From Darksidea phi (lineage: Eukaryota; Ascomycota; Dothideomycetes; Pleosporales; Lentitheciaceae): 64,000 nucleotides of DNA. Every line of letters starts with the position of its first letter. Within the stretch, counting starts at the first letter, position 1. The stretch is from assembly GCA_030770425.1 (NCBI GenBank), contig JASJFT010000116.1, positions 62,001 to 126,000 of the forward strand, given 5' to 3'. The translations under genes and the position numbers were made by a program. Positions 45,405-55,973 of this stretch are shown one piece after another. The notes under the pieces were generated by a model. It had not been told where the DNA came from. It made no database searches and saw nothing but the letters and a program-made list of their open reading frames with translations.

Positions 45405-45977
45405 TCAGCATATTGCCATTCTACTAGGGGCTCCAAACATGGAAAACGTACACTGCATTTCATTCGGCACGTCTACGTATTCGCGGTGTTGGGTCGAGTT
45501 TGCGAAGCTGCTTGTGTTGTGTGGCCACGGCGTGCGTGGGGCGGATAGAGTGCCGGGTGGAGATGTCGATGCGGTCATGGCGTCGTAGACAGCGTCCCAG
45601 ATGACTTCATCGGGCTGTTTGTTCAGGACTGCATCGAGGAGTGGTTCGACCCATATAGTGTCAATGAGGTCAGAGTGCACTACTAAATTCAGTGTTATGA
45701 GATCGCTTAACAAATTCTTGCTCCCTTTCGCGGATGGAAGATGTCGAGGAGCACGAAGAATCAGCACGGCACATAGCAAATCGACAAGGGTGTTTCTTAG
45801 TTCTTTTGGCAGAATTAGCCGTGATTTCGCGTACGGAGCTGGAAGACTATTACCTTTATTATCCACTTCTTGGTTACCGTCGTGTAGCGGGTTCGAAGCG
45901 TGCTTATTGCGAAAGCCATCTAACCCTTCACCTATTGGGTAAGATTTGATGATTTCCGACCGAGATGCATCCGCCAT
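45405..45977 (-). pseudogene. FunK1-type protein kinase N-terminal fragment
   Basis: ATG at 45977 opens a 190-codon frame with KSRLILPKELRNTLVDLL, PDEVIWDAVYDAMT and HNTSSFANSTQHREYVDVPN, the N-terminal region found in fungus-specific FunK1 kinases. Family members continue for several hundred residues including the kinase domain; this frame ends after MQCTFSMFGAPSRMAIC at 45405. It therefore lacks any catalytic part. The downstream side joins directly to the 5'-truncated 2EXR gene, which suggests a deletion or recombination point. Confidence 0.65.
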
Positions 45978-46205
45978 CGTTGGCAAACGGGTAGATAGCG
46001 TTCGCGACTATGCGTACGACCAAAGTTGTCCGCGGGAGTGGAAGTAACCGAAAAGAAGGGTAATGTAAGAGGAGCCAAGTAGAGACGCGAGAACGCGCTA
46101 ATAAGGAGGCTAGCCTAGTGTACCGTTAATAATCCCTTGTCGGCTCCGCACGTGCCGACCGCTAGGATTCCGTGCCAAGAAACATTCACGTGCAAAAGTC
46201 GCGAA

Positions 46206-46315
46206 TGGCGCAGTATAGGAAGTTGAGTGCTCTGATTCCTACATAAGCTGAGTATCAAGCTATATATACAGAGGGAGCCCCCAGCACAGGCTACCTATGG
46301 ATCAAACGTTTCCCC
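46206..46315 (-). promoter_or_regulatory. Duplicated upstream region, second copy
   Basis: Matches 42656-42770, in the same orientation, and lies 230-340 bp upstream of the FunK1 fragment start. It contains a TATATATA element. Confidence 0.55.
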
Positions 46316-46601
46316 AATTTCTCAATATCTCCATGCTAATCCTTGCTCTCAAGGAAAATCCTCATCAAACGGAACAGACAGAGCCGTGACACAAAAACAT
46401 GTGGAAGCGCCAATACCTGGATCCCTGACATGTGAAATTTATTTAGAAATAGGTGCTTCTTATCTTGATCACTTGTTTCATCGATGACTAACTTATTGAT
46501 TTCTCTTGGTTTGCATCCCTTGGTTCGCATCCATTGTTCTCCTCTCCTGCACCCAACCCCTTCTTCTAAGCATGTTGAGGCTCGTGTCGGATGAAGCTAG
46601 T

Positions 46602-46660
46602 GTTAGCTGCCCACTGTTCCACGGTTGGCCGACGCCAAGCGTTCCACTCTTTTCATGTGT
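46602..46660 (+). repeat. 58-bp dispersed repeat, copy 2
   Basis: Direct counterpart of 18425-18483. It lies inside a minus-strand frame 46493-46750 that starts at GTG and has no recognised domain. Confidence 0.7.
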
Positions 46661-47232
46661 TGGGACAGTGGCCAGGTTTATGAACGACTGTCTCTGTAAA
46701 TTGGATCGGACTCTCGCAGCACTACTTACCGGCAAACCATGAGTCGCCACGAATAAAAATTAGCTGTCGAACTTCAAATGTGTGGTACAAACGAATTGGC
46801 CTTGATTTGGGCATCCCATACTTTCTAGTCTCCTTTCTCTGTTCCATCAATTAGGGCTCCTTCCTTGGGGCCCAAAACACGGTCTGACTAAGGGCTTTAT
46901 TCCTGCGCAAGGACATAATTTGGCCCCAGGAAAGGCGATACATGGGTGAATCAAAATATGAGGAGCACAAAAAGTGAAAGGTGCCTTAATAATGTTGGCG
47001 GAAGCAGCTATCAGAGCATTGTGCATTGTTTACTGATTACGTAATAGCTCATGCACTAGCCTTAGTATATAGGCTGGCCTTCTAGCCAGCCTTCTCCAAG
47101 AACAATACAATAACTTTCACACTTTCAACAAATAAAGTCCACTTGATATTCGCACCTATCTCATCCGACGCCACCGTTCCTTTGATGCTAACTTACAAGC
47201 CGTTCCCACGGTGTTCCACTTCTTGTGCGTAA
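46661..47232. other. No gene recognised
   Basis: Short frames only. The segment 46316-46601 before the 58 bp repeat is likewise without a supported gene. Confidence 0.4.
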
Positions 47233-47885
47233 TCATGCAGGCTTATTGTCATCAGAGTGATCGTCCGCATTCGTGTCCTCCTCCCAACACTGTATCCACT
47301 TATTGAGTCTTTTGGGGTACCAGGGCGGTTAGGGTTGGCCTGCTGAAACCCACGAAGCTTGTGGGGGCTATTCCCGAGGTTGGATGCATCGTACCATTCC
47401 GGGTCGACAGCGTACCCAACCCGGTCAGCACGGTACTGTTCTGCCTCGTATTCGCTGTCTTCGTCCAGACTGCCCCGGTTGCGCTCCTACTCACACGTGC
47501 TTTTCAGCCGCTTATTCGTAGAATATTGGCTACGGCCACCGTCTTCCACGCTGCTATCGCCGCTGCTCTCGCCGCTGCTGTTGTATCGTCTTCCAATATC
47601 ATGGGCCCCTAACTGTGCTTTTGGAGCTGCCTTTCGTACCAAAGGACGATAAGAGGGCGGTGCACCACGGGACGGGAGTCGCTTTTGTTGCTTCGTAGAG
47701 TGTGCAGCGTGTTTAAGATCCTTCTTCCATGTGTTTCTCAACGCTCTACTGCGACGCTTGCGGACAACATGATCGGCGAGGGGTGAGCGCTTCCGCTTAG
47801 AGGACAGCAACGATCCGCCCGCTGTGCAATCGTAATCATCGTCGCTGTCGCCATAGCTGCTATCGTACGGGCTGCGTATTGGCAA
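47233..47885 (-). pseudogene. Chromodomain protein relic (retroelement-type)
   Basis: The minus strand reads SSKRKRSPLADHVVRKRR and KAQLGAHDIGRRYNSSGES, then a TAG stop, then the chromodomain: EYEAEQYRADRVGYAVDPEWYD followed by NSPHKLRGF and NPNRPG. A one-base shift then gives PKRLNKWIQCWEEDTNADDH and SDDNKP with a natural stop at 47233. Sequences with this combination are typical of chromodomain ends of fungal retroelement or retroelement-derived proteins (from memory of the family). The stop and frameshift make it non-functional. It is paralogous to 31963-32707. Confidence 0.65.
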
Positions 47886-48302
47886 GGCAGAAGTGATGAG
47901 TCGCGAGGAAGGGAGAATGTAGATTTGCCTCTTATCGTATGTTGATCGAGTTGAAGTTCGGCGCTCTTATGCTAAGATTTGCGCAGAGCATATCGTCGAG
48001 GTAGAAGCGCAGCGAGATGTGATGGAGGCTACTCCGATGCGCAATAGTTCTGTATCGACGTTAGCGAAAGCTAAGATGACTCAAAAGTGGGACCTTCGCC
48101 AACAAACTTGCCCGTTTCTTGCCAGCCTCGGAGTGCACTTGACGAGGCTGCCTTCGCTTCCCGTACCCGCCAATTGTCGGAAAAATAAAATCAAATCCGC
48201 ATCTGGTCCAATTAGACGACTGACGTAACGTATGCAAAGTGCCCTGTGACCCCGCGTTTCCACGCTTGTCAATGTCGTTCGACGTCGAAACATTTCAAAA
48301 TA
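47886..48302. other. No gene recognised
   Basis: Short frames only; a possible extra 5' exon of the chromodomain relic was not resolved. Confidence 0.35.
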
Positions 48303-49097
48303 ATGGTTAACGAAGAGCTACCGGTCTTTTCGGCTCGAGACCTTTCTCCCCGCTACGAAGCGTTCTCTGAAGACGACGATGAGCACGGCAATCCAATATT
48401 CCTATATTCATCTTTTGGCTATATTACCGATGAATATATCGCCTACTTCGGCCGGTCAAATATTCGGAAGTGCGACTTAAATCAGAAGGATATTCGAGAA
48501 AGCTTAAAACGTCTTCTAGATGAGGATGTGTACCCTAAGGCGTCTCCGAATATTACGATTGTTTTAACTCTAGTTAACGACGAGAATCTCTTTTTAAAAA
48601 AGTTAAAACTATACCTAGACTTCTTAGGTACCGGCCTATTACCGAAGCTTATATTATAAGAAGTTGAAATAATGGAGCTTCTCCTGCGTTGCCTACATCC
48701 ACATATCGTTAGGTATCATGGTTGCTTGATAAAACGTGGTCGTATCGTCAGCCTTGTCTTGGATCGCCTTCCGGATACGGTACAGCAACCACTAGAGAGC
48801 GCGTAACACTTTAACGTTGAGAACTGTATACGCAAGTTAACGTCTACGGTCTACCATCTTTATTCACTTGGGCTCGCGTACAACGATCTCACGCCATTGA
48901 ATATTATAGTTAATGAATGCGATAATCCTATTATTATTAATTATAGCTCCTGTTAGCTATTCGGGAGCACACTTATCACCGCGCGGACGCCAGGATAGAT
49001 CGACGAAGACTTTACAATATCGGCGGAGCAGCACGATAGAAGTACGCTAGATAAAATCTAAAGATAGCTTAAAGAGCGAAGCAAGGTCCAGAAATAA
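48303..49097 (+). pseudogene. Protein kinase pseudogene, RIP-mutated
   Basis: One frame runs from the ATG at 48303 to 49097 with at least six stops (first TAA at 48657-48659). It reads ELLLRCLHPHIVRYHGC, SLVLDRLPDTVQQPLES, VYHLYSLGLAYNDLTPLNI and NPIIINYSSC. The latter two are the catalytic loop (His replaced by Tyr) and the metal-binding DFG site, here NYS, which would follow from three G>A type changes. GWIDEDF appears with Trp codon changed to TAG. The pattern of transitions all in the same direction marks RIP. An N-lobe extension of ~115 residues precedes. Confidence 0.75.
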
Positions 49098-49603
49098 ACT
49101 AGATAAGACATGTATCTCGTTTACCTATTTCAACATGAATCTCCTTCAACCATCCCATCATGAGCATTGTTTGCTTAAGACGAGGCACTTGTTGAGGGCT
49201 CCGTTGGTGGTACGTAGTTACCGGAATGTTTACAATCCGTGCATCCACAGTCTTTCTTCTCTCTAATCCTCTGTATGCGGTTGCCACGGTCAACGTCTAC
49301 CAACTCTGAAACTACAAAGTATTCTTATTCCTAGCCCGTACGCGCCTCTTTATATCAAACATGCAAGTACATTAGAAGCCAGTTGTGTATTTATTCTAAC
49401 AAAAGTTAAGGTACGAATTCCACACGACTATCAAGGTCACACCCGACGCCAACGTCCCCAGCCGGAGCGATGAACGTTGGATTGTCCCGCTAACTCAATA
49501 GCTTTCTTCTGGGCATACTGGTCTGCTCCGAATAGCAACACGTGACGGCCTCTGAATGCGATACTGAGTGGTACGTGATGGAATACGGTATCATGTGAGC
49601 GCG
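49098..49603. other. No clear gene; small cysteine motif frame
   Basis: A minus-strand frame at about 49190-49320 reads REKKDCGCTDCKHSGNYVPP and ends in TAA, without ATG. It may be a gene fragment. Another frame, 49099-49293 (-), starts at TTG. Confidence 0.3.
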
Positions 49604-49977
49604 TTAAGTTTTTGAGACGCGTCCTCTTCTACCTAGTAACCGTAAACTGCGCTTCGCCTCTCGATAGGAAGGACGTCAGAAGAAATGTCGGTGTGCAAAC
49701 AGAAGCCGCGTGTGCAGTTGCATTTCCGAGATGGGAAGTAGTTCACGGATATCGGGGCGTCCGGTTCATTCAACGGGTCCTCAGGTGGCTTGTTGATGGC
49801 CTTCAGTTTGCAGGGTTTCGTGGTTTCGATGTATACAAACACGGCGTGCAATACAACGAAGACGAAACATAGCGCGACGGGCACATTCGTTAAAAATGAG
49901 ATGGTAACCGTGTTTGGGAATGGTGGCTGGGGAAAGCCAGGGTGGCGCCCCGCTTCACGATTTCCCGTTGTGAACAT
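49604..49977 (-). pseudogene. Viperin-like radical SAM protein relic
   Basis: From the ATG at 49977 the frame has a hydrophobic N-terminal segment (FLTNVPVALCFVFVVLHAVF), as in viperin/RSAD2 proteins, then PISVNYFPSRKCNCTRGFCL. Viperins have CNxxCGFC here, binding the 4Fe-4S cluster; the middle Cys is replaced by Arg (CNCTRGFC). HTDISSDVLPIE follows, then a frameshift at about 49655-49662. In the shifted frame EAKRSLRLLGRRG continues the family pattern and stops at 49604. The remaining two thirds of the domain are absent. Viperins make modified nucleotides with antiviral effect in animals and prokaryotes; fungal members exist. This copy is dead. Confidence 0.65.
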
Positions 49978-51289
49978 CGGCAATCGGCTTAACTCCGATT
50001 TTTATCGTGGTGTAGAAATGCATAATTTCTCATTGGTCCAAACCTGCATCCCTTCACAAACCGGCCTAGTCACACACCTCACGACACTATGGATATCACT
50101 ACCTCAAGCAAGGGCCTCCGCAGCTTTGCCATCATATTTGTCGTTGGTTCCTTTCCTCCGGACCCTCCGATCCCACCCTCATAACTCTGCTAACTCATTT
50201 AAAAGAGCACCTTGCGCCGGTAAAGAAACGACGCTCCGCGCGTCTTGCACAAACATCATAACCCGAGACACTAGGACAGCCTACGTAGTTAGATGAATAA
50301 AAACCATACCACTTCACTCGTTGTCCAAATCCAAGACGGGCCATCATGGACGCTATCGACCAAGACGAACCAGAATGCAGGGGCATCCTAGTTGATGGAT
50401 TTCCTGCGATGCACCAAGCAACTGGAATCGTTTAGCGCGTTAGGAGCTTATTTTCTCGTGCGAAAGGCACAAGATTGAATGTTATAGACTTGGGCGCTAG
50501 ATCGTCCACACGGTACAGTGCCAGATTGGTCGACGGGCGCAGTAACGCTGCGCTACTTCCTATCACATCCGTCAATGTCGCCTCGCGTCCGTACCACTGC
50601 TTCCCAGCAGCGCTCTGTTACGCTCTCCATTTCGTGCCTCGTTGTCTCACACTCTCCAACCTTCTTGGTGGTTATGTTGTTGTTGACGGGAAGTATGGGG
50701 GTTAGCGTGGTTGGGTGGGGCGCGGATAAGTGGACGGCGAGGCAAGAGAGGAAGGGGAGTGAGACCGGGTCAGCCATGGATGAGCTGAAGTTGTAGGAGG
50801 GTGGTGGATTGGTGGGTCGATGCGATGCTCATCAGCACTTGGCCCTCGCAGTCGGAGTTCAGATCGAGCGGCGGTCGTTGATGGATGTTCGTATACTTCA
50901 GCTGCCTCTGCGGCAAGACCCTGGCCGTGTACCGGTAGCTGCGCACATGCAAGCGGGGAGGGGGGGCCGTGCACGCCAGGCCACGTTGTCGACCACGTGG
51001 AATGTGAAAGAACCTGCATATCCATCGGGCGCTCGGACGCACCACTTGCGGAAATGTAGTCAAGGCGTTGCGTGAATGTCGGTGTCTCGGTGGTTAGATA
51101 TTCCGGACAAAGCCATGGAGCGGCTTGGTGTCGTCAACCCAGAGCGCATGATGGATATTGTAAAAACCTTGAGCGCACATCGCAAGGTTTTCTTTTTTAA
51201 GATTTGTCTAGCTCTAGACTTGGTATCCACTTCTCTAGCTGTTAGTATAACTTTTTACTGTACCTTTTTACTATACCTTTTCGTCGCCT
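49978..51289. other. No gene recognised
   Basis: Frames on both strands (for example 50553-51063) lack motifs and mostly begin at non-ATG codons. No repeat found. Confidence 0.4.
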
Positions 51290-51482
51290 GTCAATGTTCG
51301 AAACATCACCTCGTCGGTCCCTCACCATCGACAGTACTGTGTAGAGCTCTACAGCTTTATTATCATGTATAAGGTGTGGGTATAGCACCTCTACTGTTTA
51401 CAAACTCCTACTGTGTTTCGTGCGGACCTTACAAAAGAGGCTCCCACTATGAAAATCCAACCCAATGAAAATCCAACCCAAT
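51290..51482 (+). mobile_element. Retroposon-like element, 3' fragment (copy C)
   Basis: It matches the last ~165 bp of copies A and B: AATGTTCGAAACATCACCTC, then GTATAAGGTGTGGGTATAGC and TGTTTCGTGCGGACCTTA. It ends in a variant tail with two AAAATCCAACCCAATG units. 5' truncation is typical of non-LTR retroposons. Confidence 0.7.
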
Positions 51483-51640
51483 AGCTTTTTGCGACTAAGA
51501 ACATGGTAACAACATGCGTTACGAATAGCTTGGAGAATTAGCACCATCGTCCACTCGCGACGCCACCACCCACACAGGACTATCACCACCGCTTTGTCAC
51601 TCTTTCGGCACTTTCCTCTTCCGCGGCTTTCCTTCTACTT

Positions 51641-53161
51641 CTAATTCGAGCCGTTTCCCTTCGACCTTTTCGAGCCTGGCTCGGTGAACGACGTGTCTGG
51701 GGTGGTATTCGTACCGCTTGAACGAATGTCATCAATTCCGATCTGAGATACTGATTCCGCCAAGGGAAGCGAGAACTCGGAGTTTGGTGGAAGCGATGCG
51801 ACATCGAAATCCCCTTGGGGCAGTTCGTCAATGACGGAGCAGAGTCTTTTCAAATGAGTCGGCATCCATACGGTATAAACATTCTTGGTGAATCTGTACG
51901 CTGCCCACTTCTCTTTGCCCTCCTGTTCTGTAAAGACAAAATTGCGGATAGTGTGACGGTAGAAGGTAGTATCTTTTTCTTTGATTACAGGATAGTGGCC
52001 GTAGATCCGGACTGACTCGTGGTCGTGCGAGACTGAGAAGGCGAGGATCTCACGGTCGATCTCCGCCTCGCGCTTAGCAAGCCGAAAGAGCTCGACGACT
52101 GCCCTCACCGCGAGTGTCATGCTGTGTGCGTTCTGGCGGTCGGCAATGTCGAGTGCTCCAGTGCCGCACTTAACCTCGCACGTTAGGAATGGGAAGTACA
52201 TATAGTATGTTGCCATGAAGAAGGACTGGTCACCGGCAAAAATATTGCCGATAAAGGGTGCAAGCTTCTCGAGCTGCTCTTGGGAGAATGCCTCGCGTTT
52301 GAACCCGACGGAGTAGTCTGGCTGCGGACGGGTGCCAGTTAGGGGAATAGAGTGATTCCAGCCTTCATTGACACTTTCAACCAGAACATCTAATGTTCTA
52401 GCACCGAACGTAGCGAGAGTTTCGGCAGAAGGAACGATCAATCGGCTGATATCCTGAACGACTCTTGCTTCATTTCTGTCTTGCATATTGAGGCAAGTCC
52501 TATCGAAAATGTCGTCTCGAAATAATGAATCTGTGGGGAGTGTCTGCTCTGCTTGCAGTAAGGCCAAACACTTGACTCTCGCGTCCTCTGTGATTCCCAA
52601 ATCCGACTCAGCCATGAAACTTCCTTTGGTTTGGAGGAGAAGCTTGTAGCGTGGGTCATTATAAGCTGCACTCTTCGCTTCTCTTGGCTTCTGATCACTA
52701 GGCGTCACAGAGCTAGCGCCAGGAGAACTCGGAACTGATCGTTTGCGGCCGCTGAGGGAAGGGGTTGACCTTTTCCGTGGAAGCGGCGGGTTCATGATAT
52801 CCGGCTCAAAGTAGTCGTCGGGCTCAAGGTATTGCTCAAAGTAGTCCTTGGGCTCAAAGTATTTCTTAGGCCAATTATGATTCTTCCGCCAATAATCAAC
52901 AGGGTTGAGGGGTGTCGCAGCGTCGCCGGATTGTGTTTCTCGAACGGCCGGTCTCGCAGCGGAGCCTTCAGATGCTCGCGCTCGCTTCGTGGAGGGTTCG
53001 ACTGCGGCGACGATGGGTGAATGTTCGGGCTCGCGCGATCGTTTTCGGCTGGGCTGTGGAGAAGCGGATGCACTCTATACACTCAGTACAAGTCGACCAG
53101 GAGAAATGACGCGACATACCAAGGTCTCCGGGGAGGCTAGCGGCTTGTGATTGTTTGTCAT
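51641..53161 (-). CDS. DUF7924 protein with PD-(D/E)XK-like motifs
   Basis: The model is complement(51641..53074, 53120..53161), 491 aa. ATG at 53161 gives a 14-codon exon ending at GTATGT; a 45 bp intron ends GTATAG, in phase. The N-terminus is Ser/Arg-rich and contains KRSRE and TKRARA basic clusters that could direct nuclear import. DYWRKNHNWPKKYFEP and repeated YFEP..YFEQYLEP precede a linker. The DUF7924 core (residues ~230-430) shows PDYSVGF, FFMATYYMYFPFLTCEVKCG, AHSMTLAVRAVVELF, and DHESVRIYGHYPV. PD...EVK matches a PD-(D/E)XK nuclease core (inference). C-terminus ends with a TEPGSKRSKGN tail. No defects seen. Function unproven. Confidence 0.82.
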
Positions 53162-53836
53162 TTCGATGGCTACGAGGGCGAGAGGATGTCTTTTTATATT
53201 GACGATGCGCTTAGCAATAGAGCGTGCGAACTGCGCGAAGTGCGTGCGAAGTGCGTGCGAAGTGCGATGACGCGGGGAGGGGTCTTGGCATAATAGGCGC
53301 AGCGTTTCGGGTCCTGAAACTCTTGGCAAAACCACTGGTGGGTGGGACTTTCGCGCATCCAAGCGCCTCCGAGTGAGACGCCTCATTAGGTGCCTGCTAT
53401 GTTGTTGCCTAGAAAAGTGCGTCGAACGGTGACTTGCGTGGCGGCTATCGCGTGATTCTCGCTTTCGAGTACCAATCGTTCGGGAGGTCTAAGCTTCGAT
53501 GGTACCGTTAGGTTTCAAAGGTCGGGCCCGCATGGCGACGCAGACATTGGCTTTCGCTTTCCTCGTAAACGATATTATGTTGACGTGGAAGTGCCTATAT
53601 TCCGTCTTTAGTACTTCCGAAAGCTGAGGCTTGTAAGTAGTCCGTATTTCATTACTAGGGCAATGTCGCTTATGTAACTGTTATATGCACATGAGAAGAG
53701 TAAGCTAAGAAGAGTAGATAGAGAAGTGATTGTGAAGAATAGTACGACGAATTCATGCAGTACAAGGCACACAATATGAAGAGAAGAGCGGATGTAAATT
53801 GTCTATCTATACGTGCGGCCCTCCAACCTAATCAAA
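53162..53836. other. Intergenic
   Basis: Upstream flank of the DUF7924 gene. GCGAAGTGCGTGC repeats three times at about 53234-53265. No gene seen. Confidence 0.4.
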
Positions 53837-55080
53837 CTATACGCCCATAACCTGCTCAAATGCCTGAACCTCTGTCGATGCCAGCACAGATGAGGCCGAG
53901 GGCCTTTTATCCGGATCAGTTACCAACATGAGACGAATAAGGTCCCTCAACTGCTGCGGCATCTCTACTGTTTGCATCTCCTCCCGAAGAGGTAAGATCG
54001 CTTCCATAGGTAGCTCCTCTCGACTCATACGTCTAGCAGATTTGACTGCAGCTTGGAGGCGAGCGCCCTCAACCTTATCAGGAGTCGAAATTTCCCAATC
54101 AAGGAAGAGTCGCTTGATCTTTGCCATACACTAAGCATTATTAAGAAAAAATGAGGGCTATCCCACTCGCCTAAGATACTAGGCTTAATCCAACAAAGTA
54201 GCACCGCGGCAACTGTCCCGACCTGCGATGGCTTCGTGCAAGCCTGGCCAGGAAGACTTCAGGGGCGCGCATGGCGAGTGGTTGGGCGTTAATGCGATCG
54301 CCGGCCGGAAATACTACAAGCGCGTTTACTAAGAGCGTATCTGTCTCGTCGATCAACGCTTGCTCATCGAGGCCCAAGTCTCCCACTTTCGCGGTAATAC
54401 AGCTAGGTTTGATAGAAAGTAGGATATTGGCGGGTTTGTAGTCTGGACTGATGAGCGGATGCTATTTCAAGAATAAGTACTGTACCTGTATTCACATAGT
54501 TTTGGCTGGCTAAAACGACGCAGCTAGACAAAGCGGCGTTTAAGGACGCCTTAATAAGGGCGTAGGTGCGTATATGAGGCTGATATTTCACCGCTGCAAG
54601 AGTAGTATCCAGACATTCGACAGCGACGGTACTATCGTCGATCACATCGTACATTTGCCGGAAGCACGCAGCCGAGGAGACACCAGGAAGGCGGTATATC
54701 GTACGTTCGCGGTCCAGGTCCTCCATGGCAATTGCATCTTTAGGCGAAGCTGCTTTGATAATGGCCCTTGGTGGCAGAGTTAGCCCCAGAGTTTAGAGAC
54801 GGTTGGCATTACGCGACGAACCATTGGGGGGGATCGGGGACGTCCACGTCATGGGGAACGATCTCGGCCTTGACAACGGTAAATGTGTGCGTATTATGTC
54901 CTTTAACAGCGCCGAGGACGCGATAGTTCCAACGGGCGCCTAGAAGAATGCTTCCAGGTGTAAGAGACGATATGGTTCGTGATAAATAGTTCCGTGCAGG
55001 AGGTGAGGCTAAACGCATTGTAGATTGCAATGTGGGGATCCAAGAGACGGGGATGAGGCAGAAGCTGTCGGGCGTACTTC
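53837..55080 (-). pseudogene. Protein kinase-like pseudogene
   Basis: Pieces occur in order on the minus strand in different frames. GSILLGARWNYRVLGAVKG and PPQWFVA form the N-lobe. 54403-54726 has RERTIYRLPGVSSAACFRQM and DVIDDSTVAVECLDTTLA. 54171-54386 has VGDLGL-like sequence, NAQPLAMRAPEVFL (the APE motif) and LAR. 53837-54127 has MAKIKRLFLDWEISTPD, LRDLIRLMLVTDPDKRPSAS, the C-lobe end. The catalytic-loop region near 54400-54480 is degraded. Frameshifts and stops between pieces exclude a functional product, although some gaps could be introns. Confidence 0.6.
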
Positions 55081-55973
55081 TGAAGCAAGGGTGCCGTCGG
55101 TCGACCTGGATCAGAAAGTACGTGCGCAAAGTGGAGCATCGACTCTCGCCAGAAGGCAGATCAACAGATGACGAAGACAGTAGTGAATGCAGCGAGGCTG
55201 CCTCTGTGCTCGTCTGACCCGACACCTTCGCAACTGGTCGCAGCCTCTGTCATGCTACGGCCGCAAGATCGGATATGTGAGCTTGGCTGACCACGATAGA
55301 GAGATGGAGACTGATAGGTGCCTAGAGCTTACTGGAATCGTGTATGAGCTTATCCCGGCCGACATTCTAGAGCTCACAACTCTCCCAATCACCAAAAGGC
55401 TCAGCTGTCCAGGACAGTTCTGCTAACGGAGCCATTCAATCTGTCCATAAATCCGTTCGTTACCGCGCCTATCACCGGTCGACTCTGCCTCTACCTTCGC
55501 AATCAATGGAGACAGGTCAGCGCTTTCTACACGTAACACCTGCGGTGAAGACTTTCCTCGAAGCTGTCCTCACCTCCAACTGCTTTATACCAAGCAACCG
55601 GCACACTGGACCCTCAAACCCTAGTGCGCCTCAGACGCTTGGGAAAAATTGATCCTTCATCAGTATGACGAAATACATATGCGGCGTTGGCAGGGTGGCT
55701 ATTCGAGGCGCGAGAAACCTTGACTAGAATATATTTTATACGGTAACACCACTATCAGGGAACCACATCCTCACAGATTTCAATATCACCTCCCCTCGCC
55801 CCTCTGTCCGCCTTATAATCCGGACAATACGGGATAGGGGAAGATGTTGGGAGAGGATAGAGCAGTTTTGGTGAGAGGGGAATGTCTGCGCGAGCATAAT
55901 GTAGCCGAGGTCTGTGTCTGGGCCTGACCGTTTTGACAATTTGGAGGACGTGACGACAGGGTCCTCTTGGTTG
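55081..55973. other. No gene recognised
   Basis: No supported gene. A minus-strand frame at 55736-56086 overlaps the end of the PDDEXK gene in another phase and is probably a shadow. Confidence 0.4.
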
